A stretch of DNA of 64,000 nt from Gari tellinella (lineage: Eukaryota; Mollusca; Bivalvia; Cardiida; Psammobiidae): contig OV277862.1 of assembly GCA_922989275.2 (NCBI GenBank), positions 22,115,543 to 22,179,542 of the forward strand. Reading direction: 5' to 3'. Within the stretch, counting starts at the first letter, position 1; the number at the start of each line of letters is the position of its first letter. Positions 53,852 to 64,000 of this stretch are shown piece after piece. Under the pieces are notes generated by a model that ran no database searches, had not been told where the DNA came from, and worked only from the letters and a program-made list of their open reading frames with translations. Both the position numbers and the translations under genes were made by a program.

Positions 53852-53964
53852 CAGCTGGTGTATCACCCAGGAACATTTAACATTGTTGGGATAAAGTTGG
53901 GGGAAATTGGGCGAGGCAAACCAACCAATAGACTCGTCTAACACTCGGTTACAGACCTCATCAC
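53852..53964 (-). CDS. LRP12: LRP12-like exon: first half of the membrane-proximal CUB domain
   Basis: A 113-bp exon read on the minus strand. It follows an acceptor (tatatttcag) and ends at a donor (ctg|gtaaga). It enters in phase 1 and leaves in phase 0. The encoded residues show the start of a CUB domain: the first cysteine (EVCNRVL), the SPNFPQLYPNN turn typical of CUB strands, and the second cysteine in KCSWVI. CUB modules are about 110 residues; this exon gives 37, and the next exon (40291-40534) continues without a frame break. It would lie extracellularly. A 13-kb intron containing a LINE and a pogo transposon copy separates the two halves. Confidence 0.85.
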
Positions 53965-54004
53965 CTGAAATATACAAGGCAAACTACAGAGTACCCTCAA
54001 ACTT

Positions 54005-54175
54005 GTGTTAACAGGTACTTCAAAACATTTTTTTTACCACCACTAAAAAGAAGTGTAATTGAGATCATAAAAGACAGCTCCTTTCTGTTTTAAATTCACC
54101 TTCCTTTAAGCTGTCACCTGCCTTAAACACCTGATAATCAACACAACATAGTGGTCTAATAGAGAGGTTTTACTG
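54005..54175 (-). mobile_element. M3 miniature element upstream of the CUB exon
   Basis: The left end is degraded (ttttttttaccaccactaaa); the right end acatagtggtctaatagaga ggttttactg is intact and followed by TA. It sits about 40 bp upstream of the CUB first-half acceptor in transcript sense. Confidence 0.75.
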
Positions 54176-54184
54176 TAATTCCAA

Positions 54185-54300
54185 AACCCATACCTCATAG
54201 CCTGTTTCTAGTATTGAAGATAGGTGACTGCTTAAAGCAGGCTGAAAGTAAAGCAGAATGTTCATTAAGGCGCATTCTGCTTTACTTTCAGCCTGTGTGT
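54185..54300 (+). mobile_element. M1 element, left half
   Basis: aacccatacctcatagcctg tttctag and the palindrome aagtaaagcagaatgttcat / ggcgcattctgctttacttt, truncated after cagcctg. Confidence 0.8.
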
Positions 54301-54591
54301 ACCCTAAAGGAACAGCCATAACCCACATTACTGACGCAACGCAACAAATGATTTAAGGAGAGCAGATCTATTACTCCCGCCTCCTCTCCCGCCCTCTCAT
54401 AAATCATGTCTATACAGATTAAACATCAATAAAATTAAATGGGGCAAATGTAAATATTGGAATTTAAACACATTAAATACTGGTAAGGTCGATTTAAGCG
54501 AGTTTGAAGAATCAAATTTTGACTGTTATTCTAAATAACCTGTGAGCTCCAAATGAAGAGAGTTTTTTCAATCACTACCCTACAACTCCAT
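54301..54591. other. Short unclassified sequence
   Basis: Nothing recognised; contains a ctcccgcctcctctcccgcc pyrimidine-rich run at about 54374. Confidence 0.35.
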
Positions 54592-54765
54592 AGATAAGCA
54601 TTTTTATTCCTCCACTGAAGAAAATAATTCCAATTTATACAGTCATGAATATATGTCATAAGAAATATTTCAATATTCTCGAAGATGGTAGCTTAAAGCA
54701 GGATAAAGGCACATTCTGCTGTACTTTCAACCTGCTTAAAGTTGTCACCTGCTCAGAGGGTAAAA
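54592..54765 (-). mobile_element. M1 fragment, reverse orientation
   Basis: ataagcatttttattcctcc actgaagaaaataattccaa tttatacagtcatgaat, then a shortened hairpin (aaggcacattctgctgtac). Confidence 0.7.
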
Positions 54766-54813
54766 AGCTTAAAACAAATTCTCAATTTCGAATACAGACT
54801 CTAATGTTTACAT

Positions 54814-56396
54814 ACAAGAAGGCCTGAAGGCCCTGATATCACTCACCTGTTATACTGAAGCCTGATAGCTTTACCTTTGAATTTCACCCGTTTTATTCTA
54901 AATCCATTCAAACTTGTAGTATAGCATGTTAACAACATTGGAATATGATAATGACCTACTCTAGTATAGTAGAGTACATCAAGGGCAGATAACTAGAGCC
55001 TAAATAATACTGAAATTAGGCCTTTTCTAGCATTTCAAAGTATATAAAGGGCAGATAACTCTTGCCACAATGATCAGATTTCAACAATAATTGCACTCCC
55101 TCGAGAACATATACCTATATACATTGTGTGCAAGTATAATTAAAATCCATTGAAAACTGTAGTTGCAAGAGTGTAAAACACTGTTATGTATGACATTTTC
55201 AGCAATTCAAGGGCAGATAACTCTTGACTTATAAGTCTGATTTCAACCATAATCAAACTTATCTGAACTCTTTTAGTCATATACAATCTGAGCAATTTTG
55301 AGAAAGATTTGATTAAAATTGTGGCCTCTAGAGTGTAAACACAGCAGAAACCTGCAGCGCTCAAAGACCCTAAAGAATTTTGTACTGTGCATGTCTTATA
55401 ATGCATCGTCTGCTATGATTACTAGGTGAATGTTTACTACAAGGGAGTAAATACGGTGTTTAAATCACCCAGGTACAGACTCAGGATCAGTGCTGCTATA
55501 CGGTTTATCTGATAGTGACGTACCCAGCAACTGAAGCTCCGTTATCAGCATATGTAAACCCCGTATGACAGGATTTGTTTGTAGGGGGAGCTAGACTCAC
55601 ACCAATTTCATACAATAGGATTCGATATAGGCTCTCCGAGCCAAAAATTGTGGCCTCTAGAGTGTAAACACCCTTAAATATTGCATTTTCAGCAATTCAA
55701 AGGTAGATAACTATTGACCTATTGGTTAGATTTCAATCATAATTAAACTCATCTGAACTCTTATGGTTATATACAATCTGAGCAAGTTTAGGATTGATTG
55801 GATTAAAATTGTGCCCTCTAGAGTGTAAACACTGTTAAATATGGCATTTTCAGAAATTCAAAGGTATATAACTCTTGACCTATTGGTCCGATTTCAACCA
55901 TCAGCAAACTCTGAACTCTTATTTATGGTCATATACAATCTGAGGAAGTTTGAGAAAGATTGGATAAAAATTGTGGCCTCTAGAGTGTAAACACCCTTAA
56001 ATATTGCATTTTCAGCAATTCAAAGGTAGATAACTCTTGACCTATTGGTTTGATTTCAATCATAATCGAACTCATTCGAACTCTTATAATTATATACAAT
56101 CTGAGCAAGTTTAAGATTGTTTGGATTAAAAATGTGCCCTCTAGAGTGTAAACACTGTTAAATATGGCATTTTCAGCAATTCAAAGGTAGATAACTCTTG
56201 GCCTATTGGTCCGATTTCAACCATCATCATACTCATATGAAGTCTTATGGTAATATACAATCTGAGCAAGTAACAGAAAGATTGGATTAAAATTGTGGCC
56301 TCTAGATTAAATTGTTGACGACGGACGACTAACGCCGGACGATGGACATTCAAGGATTGCAAAAGCTCACCCTGAGCTAGCTTAGGTGAGCTTAAA
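54814..56396 (+). repeat. Family A element with a ~305-bp insertion
   Basis: Left end atacaagaaggcctgaaggc cctgatatcactcacctgtt; ~150-bp monomers; right end gacgacggacgactaacgcc and agctcaccctgagctagctt aggtgagcttaa. Monomer sequence breaks at about 55341 (gtgtaaacac|agcagaaacc) and resumes at about 55645 (ccaaaaattgtggcctctag). The insert ends in ggctctccgagcc and is of unknown type. Confidence 0.82.
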
Positions 56397-56600
56397 ATGC
56401 TTTAACTGATTTTAGTAACCTCATTTGTATATATTTCAACAAGCAAATGACTATACATGTTTATGAATTAAATGTTTGCTGAAGTGTTAAACTTTTATAA
56501 CCTCTGACCTTATCTTCAATACTAGAAACAGACTATTGGGTAATTGGTTAACCGGATGCCCCATAGCCTGTTTCTAGATATAAAGACAGGTGAGAACTTA

Positions 56601-56720
56601 AACAAGAGGGCCTGAAGGCCCTGGTATCGCTCACCATTTGTAATGAAGCCTGATAGCTTTACCTTTGAATTTAACCCTTTTTATTCTAAATCCATTAATG
56701 TTTGTCGATCTAGTATATAG
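56601..56720 (+). repeat. Family A left-end fragment
   Basis: aacaagagggcctgaaggcc ctggtatcgctcaccatttg and about 80 bp of the shared head, then unrelated sequence. It is preceded by an M1 end (ccggatgccccatagcctgt ttctag), so it entered an M1. Confidence 0.8.
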
Positions 56721-56899
56721 TCTACCAACATTTTGACCGTTTTTGACCCCTCATGGCATGTCGTGTAGACGGGTTACATCCACCTGATTCGTGTTCAGTG
56801 AACATATCTTAGAAATTCTAGGGGGGATGTAAAGTCGAAAAGTTCAAATTAAGGTCAGAAATGAGGTCAAAGGTCAACGGGTGCAGATTTTTGCATACC

Positions 56900-58090
56900 A
56901 TAATATAAACCTAACTTTATTTACATTTCAAATATATCAAATGAACTGTTATTGGTTACAATTAGTTCACAAATGTCTGTACTTGCTAAATATTATCAAA
57001 AAAGTAAAATATTACTGTCAATGTTCTTTTCCAGGGGCAATAACTCTGATTTTCCTCATTCTTTTTTATATTTTTATAGTTATTTTTTCGTTATTTTTGT
57101 CTGTGTTCTTATAACATCAAATTATTTTTATGTTTCTTTACACCTTTGACATAAAGTAACAATTCTTTTTTCTGTTCCATATCTCTTTTTTAATAGGAAT
57201 TTGTTTTCGTTATTTTTTGACTGTTTTCTCATAATGTGTTTATGTTTGTTTACACTTTTGACACAAAGGAGCAGTTCAATATGCAAATAAAAGTAAATAT
57301 TATAGTCAATGCTCTATTCCATGGGCAATAACTCTGATCTTTCAGTTCCATATTTAATTTTAAATGGGAATTAGTTTTCGTTTTTTTGTACTGTTTTCTT
57401 ATAATGTTTTATGTTTGTTTACACTTTTGACATAAAGGAGCAGTTCAATATGCAAATAAAAGTTAATATTACTGTCAGTGCTCTTTTCCAGGGACAATAA
57501 CTCTTGTTTTTCCATTCCTATTTTATATTTAATTATTATTATTATTATTATACCTGATTTATATAGCGCTCTTTTCACACAGGAGTTGTGCGTTCAAAAG
57601 CGCCTCACATGAAATTATATTAATGTACCTACAAAGCGAGAAAGACAAATAACTACATTCACAATAAAAATGATACAATATTGAGATGCATGGAAACATG
57701 GAAATTCTTTCAATATTATTACCAAGATTATAAAATTGTTATAGTAAGTTTGTAAAATCATTTTTAAAATGAGTCAAATTAAACAATTATTTATGAGAAT
57801 TGTTTGCGTATTTTTGACTGTTTTCTTATAATATCGAATTTGTTTGGGTTTACCTAGTACATTTTAATAAAAACAGCAATTAAATAATCAAATCAAATGT
57901 AATCTTACAGTCATTGTTCTTTCTTTAGGCAATAACTCTGGTTTTTTCTCTTTCTTTTTTATGTTTTTTTGTTTGTTTGTTTATTATTTATCGTCGGTTT
58001 TCTTATAAAATCAACCTACTTTATGTACATGTATATAAACATCATTGACATGAAGCAGTAAATCACTATGGAAATTCATCACTGAAATAT
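56900..58090 (+). repeat. Diverged tandem array with unit centred on gggcaataactctg
   Basis: At least four units containing 'tcttttccaggggcaataac tctg', 'tataacatcaaat' and 'ttgacataaag' (anchors near 57020, 57310, 57475, 57925). A LINE 3' end (57537-57780) interrupts it. The same unit is present in reverse complement at 62600-63178. Confidence 0.75.
57537..57780 (-). mobile_element. LINE 3'-end copy (CR1-like), severely 5'-truncated
   Basis: About 95% the same as 3690-3930: (att)n, then tatatagcgctcttttcaca caggagttgtgcgttcaaaa and aaattctttcaatattatta ccaag. Only 3' UTR and the microsatellite tail survive; the orientation is the same as 3685-5337. Confidence 0.85.
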
Positions 58091-58128
58091 GCGTTTTAGG
58101 GTATACATACAGACAACCCCGATATATA

Positions 58129-59546
58129 AACAAGAGGGCCAGAATGGCCCTTGATCGCTCACCTGACCATGGTGACACTAGGATGGGTCACGTGATTTCA
58201 GAAAAGAAGATTTGTAAAAGGTGACCCCCGGGGCGGGGCCAATTTTGACCCCAGGGGCAAAGTTTGAACAACTAAGATAGAGGACCTGTAAACGATGATA
58301 TGTGCAAAATATCTAAACTCAGTGTACTAGTTTCATTGAAAAAATCTATATTTAGCTCCGGTGACCCAGATATGCAACAGACCAGAACCAATTCATCCAT
58401 ATATGTGAAGGACCTCTAAAGTTACATCATGCCAAATATCAAAGCTCTGGCCATATTGGTTTCTGAGTAAAAGATGTTTGAACTTTTCCCTAAATAACTC
58501 TATGTAAAACGGTGACCTCCGGGGCGGGGCCAATTTTGACCCCAGGGACAAAATTTTAACAACTTTGATAGAGGGCCTGTAGACGATGCTATGTACAAAA
58601 TATCTAAACTCAGTGTACTATGGTTTCAGAAAAGAAGATTTTTGAAGTTTTCATTGAAAAAATCTATTTCTAGCTCCGGTGACCCAGATATGCAACAGAC
58701 CATAACCAATTCAACAATGTGTGTGAAGGACTTCTATAAGTTATACCATGCCAAATATCAAAGCTCTGGTCATATTGGTTCCAGAGAAAAAGATGTTTGA
58801 ACATTTCACTATATAACTCTATGTAAAACTGTGATCCCCAGGGCGTGGCCAATTTTGACCCCAGGGACAAAATTTGAACAACTTTGATAGAGGATCTGTA
58901 GACGATGCTATGTGCAAAATATTTAAGCTCAGTGTACTATGGTTTCAGACAAGAAGATTTTTTAAGTTCTCATGGAAAAAAATCTATTTTTAGCTCCGGT
59001 GACCCAGATATGCAACGGACCGGAACCAATTCAACAATATAAGTCAAATACCTCTAGAAGTAATACCATGCTAAAAATCAAAGCTCTGGACATATTGGTT
59101 TCAGAGAAAAAGATGTTTGAACATTTCACTATATAACTCTATGTAAAACGTTGACCCACGGGGCGGGGCCAATTTTGACCCCAGGGGCAAAATTTGAACA
59201 ACTTTGATAGAGGACCTATAGGTAATGACATGTGCCAAATATCTAAGCTCTGGCTCTTGTGGTTTGTGACAAGAAGATTTTTAAGATTTCCTTATTTTTT
59301 CACTTTGGTTGCCATAGCAACCAGAGTTCTGCATGGTTTCAAATTCTTTGAACAACTTTGAAAGAGCTTGACCCAAGGAACATTCCTGTGAAGTTTGGTT
59401 GCAATCAGGCAAGTGGTTTTGGAGAAGAAGATGTTTGAAGAAATTGTTGACGCACAACGCATGACGCACAACGCACAACGCATGACGCCGGACATTGACT
59501 GACCACAAAGCTCACCTTGAGCACTTTGTGCTCAGGTGAGCTAAAA
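58129..59546 (+). repeat. Family C element, complete, diverged subtype
   Basis: Left end aacaagagggccagaatggc ccttgatcgctcacctgacc; core repeats with tagctccggtgacccagata tgcaac; right block ggttgccatagcaaccagag, acgcacaacgcatgacgcc, and agctcaccttgagcactttg tgctcaggtgagctaaaa. Confidence 0.87.
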
Positions 59547-60488
59547 AGCCAAAAGATTGGATTGTGTGCGATGCCAAATGAGTTTCTCTTAAATTCACTT
59601 TGGGGAAAGTATCATTATATTAAGTATTACTTTCTTAGGAACACTGTATTGACATGAACATACATAATGGATGACTATGTTAGGTTCGAATTTCTATAAA
59701 ATGTTATCGTTGGTTTTGTGACAAATCCAAGGGTTATTACTATGTATCTGGCTAAAACATGGTGTATTTACAATTTTGTGACGGGAAGTTGTGCTTTACA
59801 GCCTGTATACGTGTAATTTTAACACATACCAAATGAATTAGATGTAAACATTCTGTATAATTATTCACATACTTTAACGTACAGTTTTACAAATGAACAT
59901 TTACAATATCAATATCCTTTTAGAGATATTTGAACGAAGAAGAACAATCACAAACCATACACTCGTGGTATCATTTGACCAAACTTGCGAATAACTTTAC
60001 AGAACTTTCATCACCAATTGGATGTACTAAGACATGCATTATGCTTCGTTATGAAACAATCAGATCATCGATCTACATACATTCAGTTTACAATGACGCG
60101 TCTAGCAAAAGTGAGAATGTGGGGATTCTTATAAAGACGCATGCTACCAATTAATCTGAGTTACACAGTGTGTTGCCTCACAACCACATTCATACATGCA
60201 TACTTGTTGGCTTTTATAGCAAGCACATTTTGCCGAGCTGCACTTTGTCTTGCAATAGCAAGACGCGAGTTGCATGTATGCCATTGGGATAGATACATAA
60301 TTAGTGTGTGTGTATGGGGTCCAAGGCTGTCTTGACTTTCATGAGTTGCCTATACCAGCAAGTGTCTATATACCAGTTAAGGTATGGAAACCTATGATGT
60401 TTTGTCGACCTTGAGTGCCTCATATATTTTGTTAACAAGGAATCATCCCCTTTGCTTTGCTGTACCGGATAACATCCATATTAACACG
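59547..60488. other. Interval without recognised gene
   Basis: No domain or repeat recognised. The + frames at 59930-60154 and 60141-60335 have no convincing coding features. Confidence 0.4.
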
Positions 60489-61330
60489 TCATTTCCTACA
60501 AAGCATCAACAGTATTACGTCTGTGTCCCTGCATATAACAATCAGACGATCAAACCCGCTGGCAACAGCATCCTTAGCATGGAATATCATTCTATTGTCA
60601 GCTTCTTTATTATCGACCGACAACTTATCAGCATGGAAGCTATATGACTTTGCATTTATAACGCCTACGAACGTTCCATCTGCTACAACAAGCAACCCTT
60701 GTGGTAATAATGTGTCATTCAGATGATAGAAACTCGGCAATGTACATGTATTTCTACTTCTCGTCGAGCACAAGGTATGGCTCTCTGACATGCGGTAGTG
60801 GGTCCAGGTAGTGGGTCTTCTGGACCTGTGATTTTTTCCAGTGGCAGCTTTGATAGACCTGCTCCCAAGGTATCAAATGTGACATCAATGCGAGTAGGTG
60901 TGCCTGTGAAATGGGAATATACCGACTGAACAAATTCTTGAGCATACTCTCCGAATGTCTGACATCCTTGAGATCTTTCTCGAGCTTTAATAAGGTCAGG
61001 TCTTATCTGTTTCGATACTTGTTGCTTGTCTGATCTCGTGTCTCTATAAATACTTGCTAATGTCTTTGACTTTGTTTTTTGGGTGGAGCAAATAGTCGGT
61101 GTTGCACTCCTTGAATCAATAATTTGTAAAGTCCTAAACCAATGAGAGGGTTCTGCAATCACATCGCGTCCAACAAAATATGGCTAATGTCTTTTGTTTC
61201 AGCATCCTTTAACGCTGTCTCAACAAATTGGTCTACAGCATTGGATGCGTCTTTCGATTTTTCACTTGTCGAAATACAAAATACATCTAACAAACCCCCC
61301 AGTGCAGCAAGGGCTTAGAATTACCTTTGC
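60489..61330 (-). pseudogene. Degenerate gene of a mobile-element-like protein
   Basis: Minus-strand coding remnants in at least three frames. 61160-61330 gives LDVFCISTSEKSKDASNAVD and on to ILLDAM, then a stop. 60719-61162 gives FGEYAQEFVQSVYSHF and PTRIDVTFDTLG. 60489-60791 gives LLVVADGTFVGVINAKSYSF and EADNRMIFHAKDAVASGFDR LIVICRDTDVILLML. The EAD-R-IxHAKDA...DTDVxxLxL motif recurs in uncharacterised, often multicopy genes of molluscs and cnidarians and may be a PIN-like nuclease fold; I know no biochemical function. Overlapping frames show frameshifts. Confidence 0.65.
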
Positions 61331-62599
61331 TAAAAGATCTTGGTATACAGAAAGAGTTGGTTTCCTTTGTACAACAATCAAACTTGAGCTGGTTTCCCGT
61401 AATGAAGTTAATATTTTTGTTAATTGACCCTGTGAGATCTGAACATACACAATCAACGCATTATATTTCGTGTTCTGTTAATTCGTATTAGATGGTTTTC
61501 ATATGGAAAGAGAAAAGGCTGCATGGACCACATCGAATGCATTTCATGGAAAATATTTTACATTTACAATTTATTGTTTATTTACTATTAGTTAAAATGT
61601 AGAAACAGTAAAGTCTTGAAAACATTGCGATTGCTATGTATGACAAGCCATTAGATAAGTTGTATTTAATGCAATTATTGTGTTGGACTGGACGTGTTTG
61701 CCTGATAGTGGAAAAAACCTTACTTCGCAATTCCTACAAGCCAAGCAGCTTTGTTTAAACACACGAAATTATTTGCATACTAAATAGCTTGTGTTTTGTG
61801 GCATTACGCAAAATAATATAAGTGTCCAGTAGAGTGTGAATGAAGGAAATATATTGCTGATACATTAGACTAGGCTGCTATTTATTAGATATAGATATGC
61901 ATAGAGTTGCGAAGATTAAGCGTATGCGCTAAAGAAAACTGATTGCAGTGACAGATGCCTGTATTTTCGATGTTGTCGCTTTTGTTCAGATTAATAAATT
62001 TGTGAATATGACAATGAATATATACACACATCATAAGCAATAATACAACAACAAACAGGATTTACTACTTTACTATTCATAAACCATATATATATATATA
62101 TATATACAATGTATATGTATTTGCCAAAAGTAAGTCAATACCCAATTAAACAAGTTCTTTAATAAATATACAATCACAAAATTAGTGATTTTTAACACTA
62201 CCTTTGACTCCGAAAGTTTGATTAATGGTCATGTATGAGAAAATTTAAGAAACGAAATAAATCATTAGTGCAAAAGGTAAAGGTCATCTTAAAGCAAACA
62301 TGTTTCTTTTTCAAACATTGGTCATTATGCATTAAAGTAAGCTTCAAATCAATTTCAAATTTTCTTGATTACCTTGCCAATGCTTAAAAACATATATTTC
62401 AACACCAAAAGTATAAAATTTGGTCATACATGTCAAATGTTAGAAGAGAAATGGTATATGAGAACCGAAAATGGCGGCCATCTTGAAAAATGGTGGCCAT
62501 TTTGAATGTTTACGGTGCAAAGGGCTTTTTGTTGAAAGAAAGGCCATATCAGTATATTATGTCAACCTACTTTGATGATTGTATATCAAGTTTATGATT
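61331..62599. other. Interval without recognised gene
   Basis: AT-rich; contains an (at)n run at about 62088-62105 and a cggcggccatcttgaaaaat ggtggccattttgaatg short repeat near 62470-62510. No gene recognised. Confidence 0.4.
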
Positions 62600-63178
62600 T
62601 TTTCTCTAATGTGCCCAGCTATTATAGCAGAAATGAACAGAATACGTGATTTACTGGCTTATTTTAAGAGTTATCGCCCTTGTTTGTGACTTATAATTGT
62701 TTTTTCTGTCACGAAAATTCTATTTCTAGATTTTTCGACCAATTATACATTCAATAAATTAAAGTTTTTTAGGTTATCTATGAGTGATTGCAAATAGCAT
62801 AACAATTCATTATCATAATTCCTATTACAAGGAGATATGAAACAGAAAAAACAGAGTTATTGCCCCTGGAATAGAGCATTGACTGTAATTTTTACTTTTA
62901 TTTGCATATTGAATCGTTGCTTTATGTCAAAGGTGTAAAGAAACATACAAAAGTTTGATGTTATAAGAAAACAGTCAAAAAATAACAAAAACAAATTCCC
63001 ATAAAAAATAAAATAGAAAGAGAAAAATCAGAGTTATTGCCCCTGGAAAAGGGCATTGGCTGTAATATTTACTTCCATTTGCATTTAGAATTGTTACTTT
63101 ATGTCAAAGGTGTAAAGAAACATAAAAATAATTTGATGTTATAAGAACACAGACAAAAATAACGAAAGAATAACTATA
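62600..63178 (-). repeat. Reverse-complement copies of the 56900-58090 unit
   Basis: Two to three units with cagagttattgcccctggaa, tttatgtcaaaggtgtaaag aaacata and gatgttataagaacaca, about 178 bp apart (anchors near 62850 and 63028). They run up to the caagag left end at 63179. Confidence 0.75.
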
Positions 63179-64000
63179 AACAAGAGGGCCATGGCCCACA
63201 AGTCGCTCACCTGAGAACATTGCACCTAAGCTGACTGGGCAAAACAATATCGTGATATATATAGCTATAAAAAGAGTTTTAAAGGTTTTTCCTATATAAG
63301 TCTATATAAAACTGATAAGCCTTGGGGCAGGACCAAATTTGATCAAAGGGTCATAATTTTAACAATCTTGATAGAGGACCATAATGCAAAATTACAGGTC
63401 AAATATCAATGATCTGGGCCTTACAGTTTCAGAGAAGAAGTTTTTTTAAAGGTTTTCCTATGAAAAACTAATAAGTCGAGGGTGGGGCCATTTTTGGCAC
63501 GGGTTCATTATTTGAACAATCTTGGTAGAGGATCAAAAGGCAAAGCTATGTGACAATTATTAAAGAACTGGGCCTTACAGTTTCAGAGAAGAAGAAATTT
63601 AAAGGTTTTCCTATATAAGTCTATGTAAAACTGATAAGCACCGGGGCGAGGCCAATTTTGACCCGGGGGTCATAATTTGAACAAACTTGGTAGAGGACTA
63701 TAAGGCAAAGCTACATTTCAAATATAAATGATCTGGGCCTTACAGTTTCAGAGAAGAAGATTTTTAAAGATTTTCCTATGAAAAACTGATAAGCCCAAGG
63801 GCGGGGCCATTTTTGGCACAGGGGTCATAAGCTGAACAGTCTTGGTAGAAGACCATAAGGCAAAGCTACATTTCAAATTTGAAAGATCTGGGCCTTACAG
63901 TTTCAGATAAGAAGATTTTTAAAGATTTTCCTATATAACTCTATGTAAAACTGATAAGCCCCTGGGCGGGGCCAATTTTGACCCGGGGTCATAATTTGAA
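63179..64000 (+). repeat. Family C-related element, continues beyond the window
   Basis: Left end aacaagagggccatggccca caagtcgctcacctgag; core units with ctatgtaaaactgataagcc, gcggggccaattttgaccc, ataatttgaacaatcttggt and gatctgggccttacagtttc at ~155-bp spacing. It is the same subtype as 19646-19975. No right end inside the window. Confidence 0.8.

Larger units (their letters stand above)
15839..53964 (-). other. LRP12: LRP12/LRP3-like receptor gene, 3' part (gene span)
   Basis: Span of the six recognisable exons of a type I membrane receptor on the minus strand: CUB first half, CUB second half, LDLa, LDLa, LDLa, TM plus tail. All introns start with GT and end with AG. Phases are 0 between the CUB halves and 1 at every later junction, so the exons join into one frame. 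Vertebrate LRP12 and LRP3 have CUB-2 LDLa-CUB-3 LDLa-TM-long tail; this window holds everything from the second CUB onward. Introns are 2-13 kb and packed with transposons. The initiator exon, signal peptide and first CUB were not found between 53965 and 64000. Family-level identity is firm; LRP12 versus LRP3 cannot be separated and the symbol is provisional. Confidence 0.85.

Overview
The window is eukaryotic, AT-rich and crowded with transposable elements. It most likely comes from a marine bivalve, perhaps a venerid clam; that call rests on the style of the repeats (elements ending in 'caagag...cgctcacctg' and 'agctcacc...ggtgagctaa') and not on a species-specific marker. No prokaryotic genes are present, and most open frames are chance readings of repeats.

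One host gene can be followed across the window on the minus strand, from 53964 down to 15839. It is the 3' part of an LRP12/LRP3-type transmembrane receptor. Six exons are visible: two halves of a CUB domain (53852-53964, 40291-40534), three LDL-receptor class A exons (37874-37990, 35054-35167, 29425-29550), and a last exon with the membrane helix and the whole cytoplasmic tail (15839-16893). Splice sites and phases agree at every junction (0, then 1,1,1,1), and the order CUB-LDLa-LDLa-LDLa-TM-tail is that of vertebrate LRP12/LRP3. The 5' exons (signal peptide, first CUB, first LDLa modules) were not found and should lie beyond the window. Immediately upstream of the second LDLa exon is a 15-unit, 96-bp tandem array built from that exon's own 3' splice site and first 33 coding bases.

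The rest is mobile DNA. (1) Five families (called A-E here) share similar 'caagag' left ends and hairpin right ends but have unrelated, internally tandem cores (A about 150 bp; B 145 bp arranged as 290-bp dimers; C about 320 bp; D; E about 165 bp). The design resembles Helentron-associated/pearl-type elements. (2) Several miniature inverted-repeat families are present: M1 and M2 with TTAA flanks, M3 with TA flanks, a hAT-like 520-bp element with an 8-bp target duplication, and others. (3) Non-LTR retrotransposons include a nearly full CR1/Jockey-like copy (41470-45240) whose leader has a membrane segment and a 2A-like motif, a 5'-truncated copy (3685-5337), a 3'-end-only copy (57537-57780) and a small second-clade fragment (28921-29087). 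(4) There is a decayed pogo/Tigger-type DDE transposase (49053-50235), a degenerate unknown element gene (60489-61330), one tRNA-derived SINE and one tRNA-like sequence.

Nested insertions are frequent and give a relative chronology: M2 into M1 into family D, family A into an older element, a CR1 fragment into family C, and hAT and TA-type MITEs into family C. Several MITEs lie against exons of the receptor gene and supply sequence beside a splice acceptor and in its 3' UTR.
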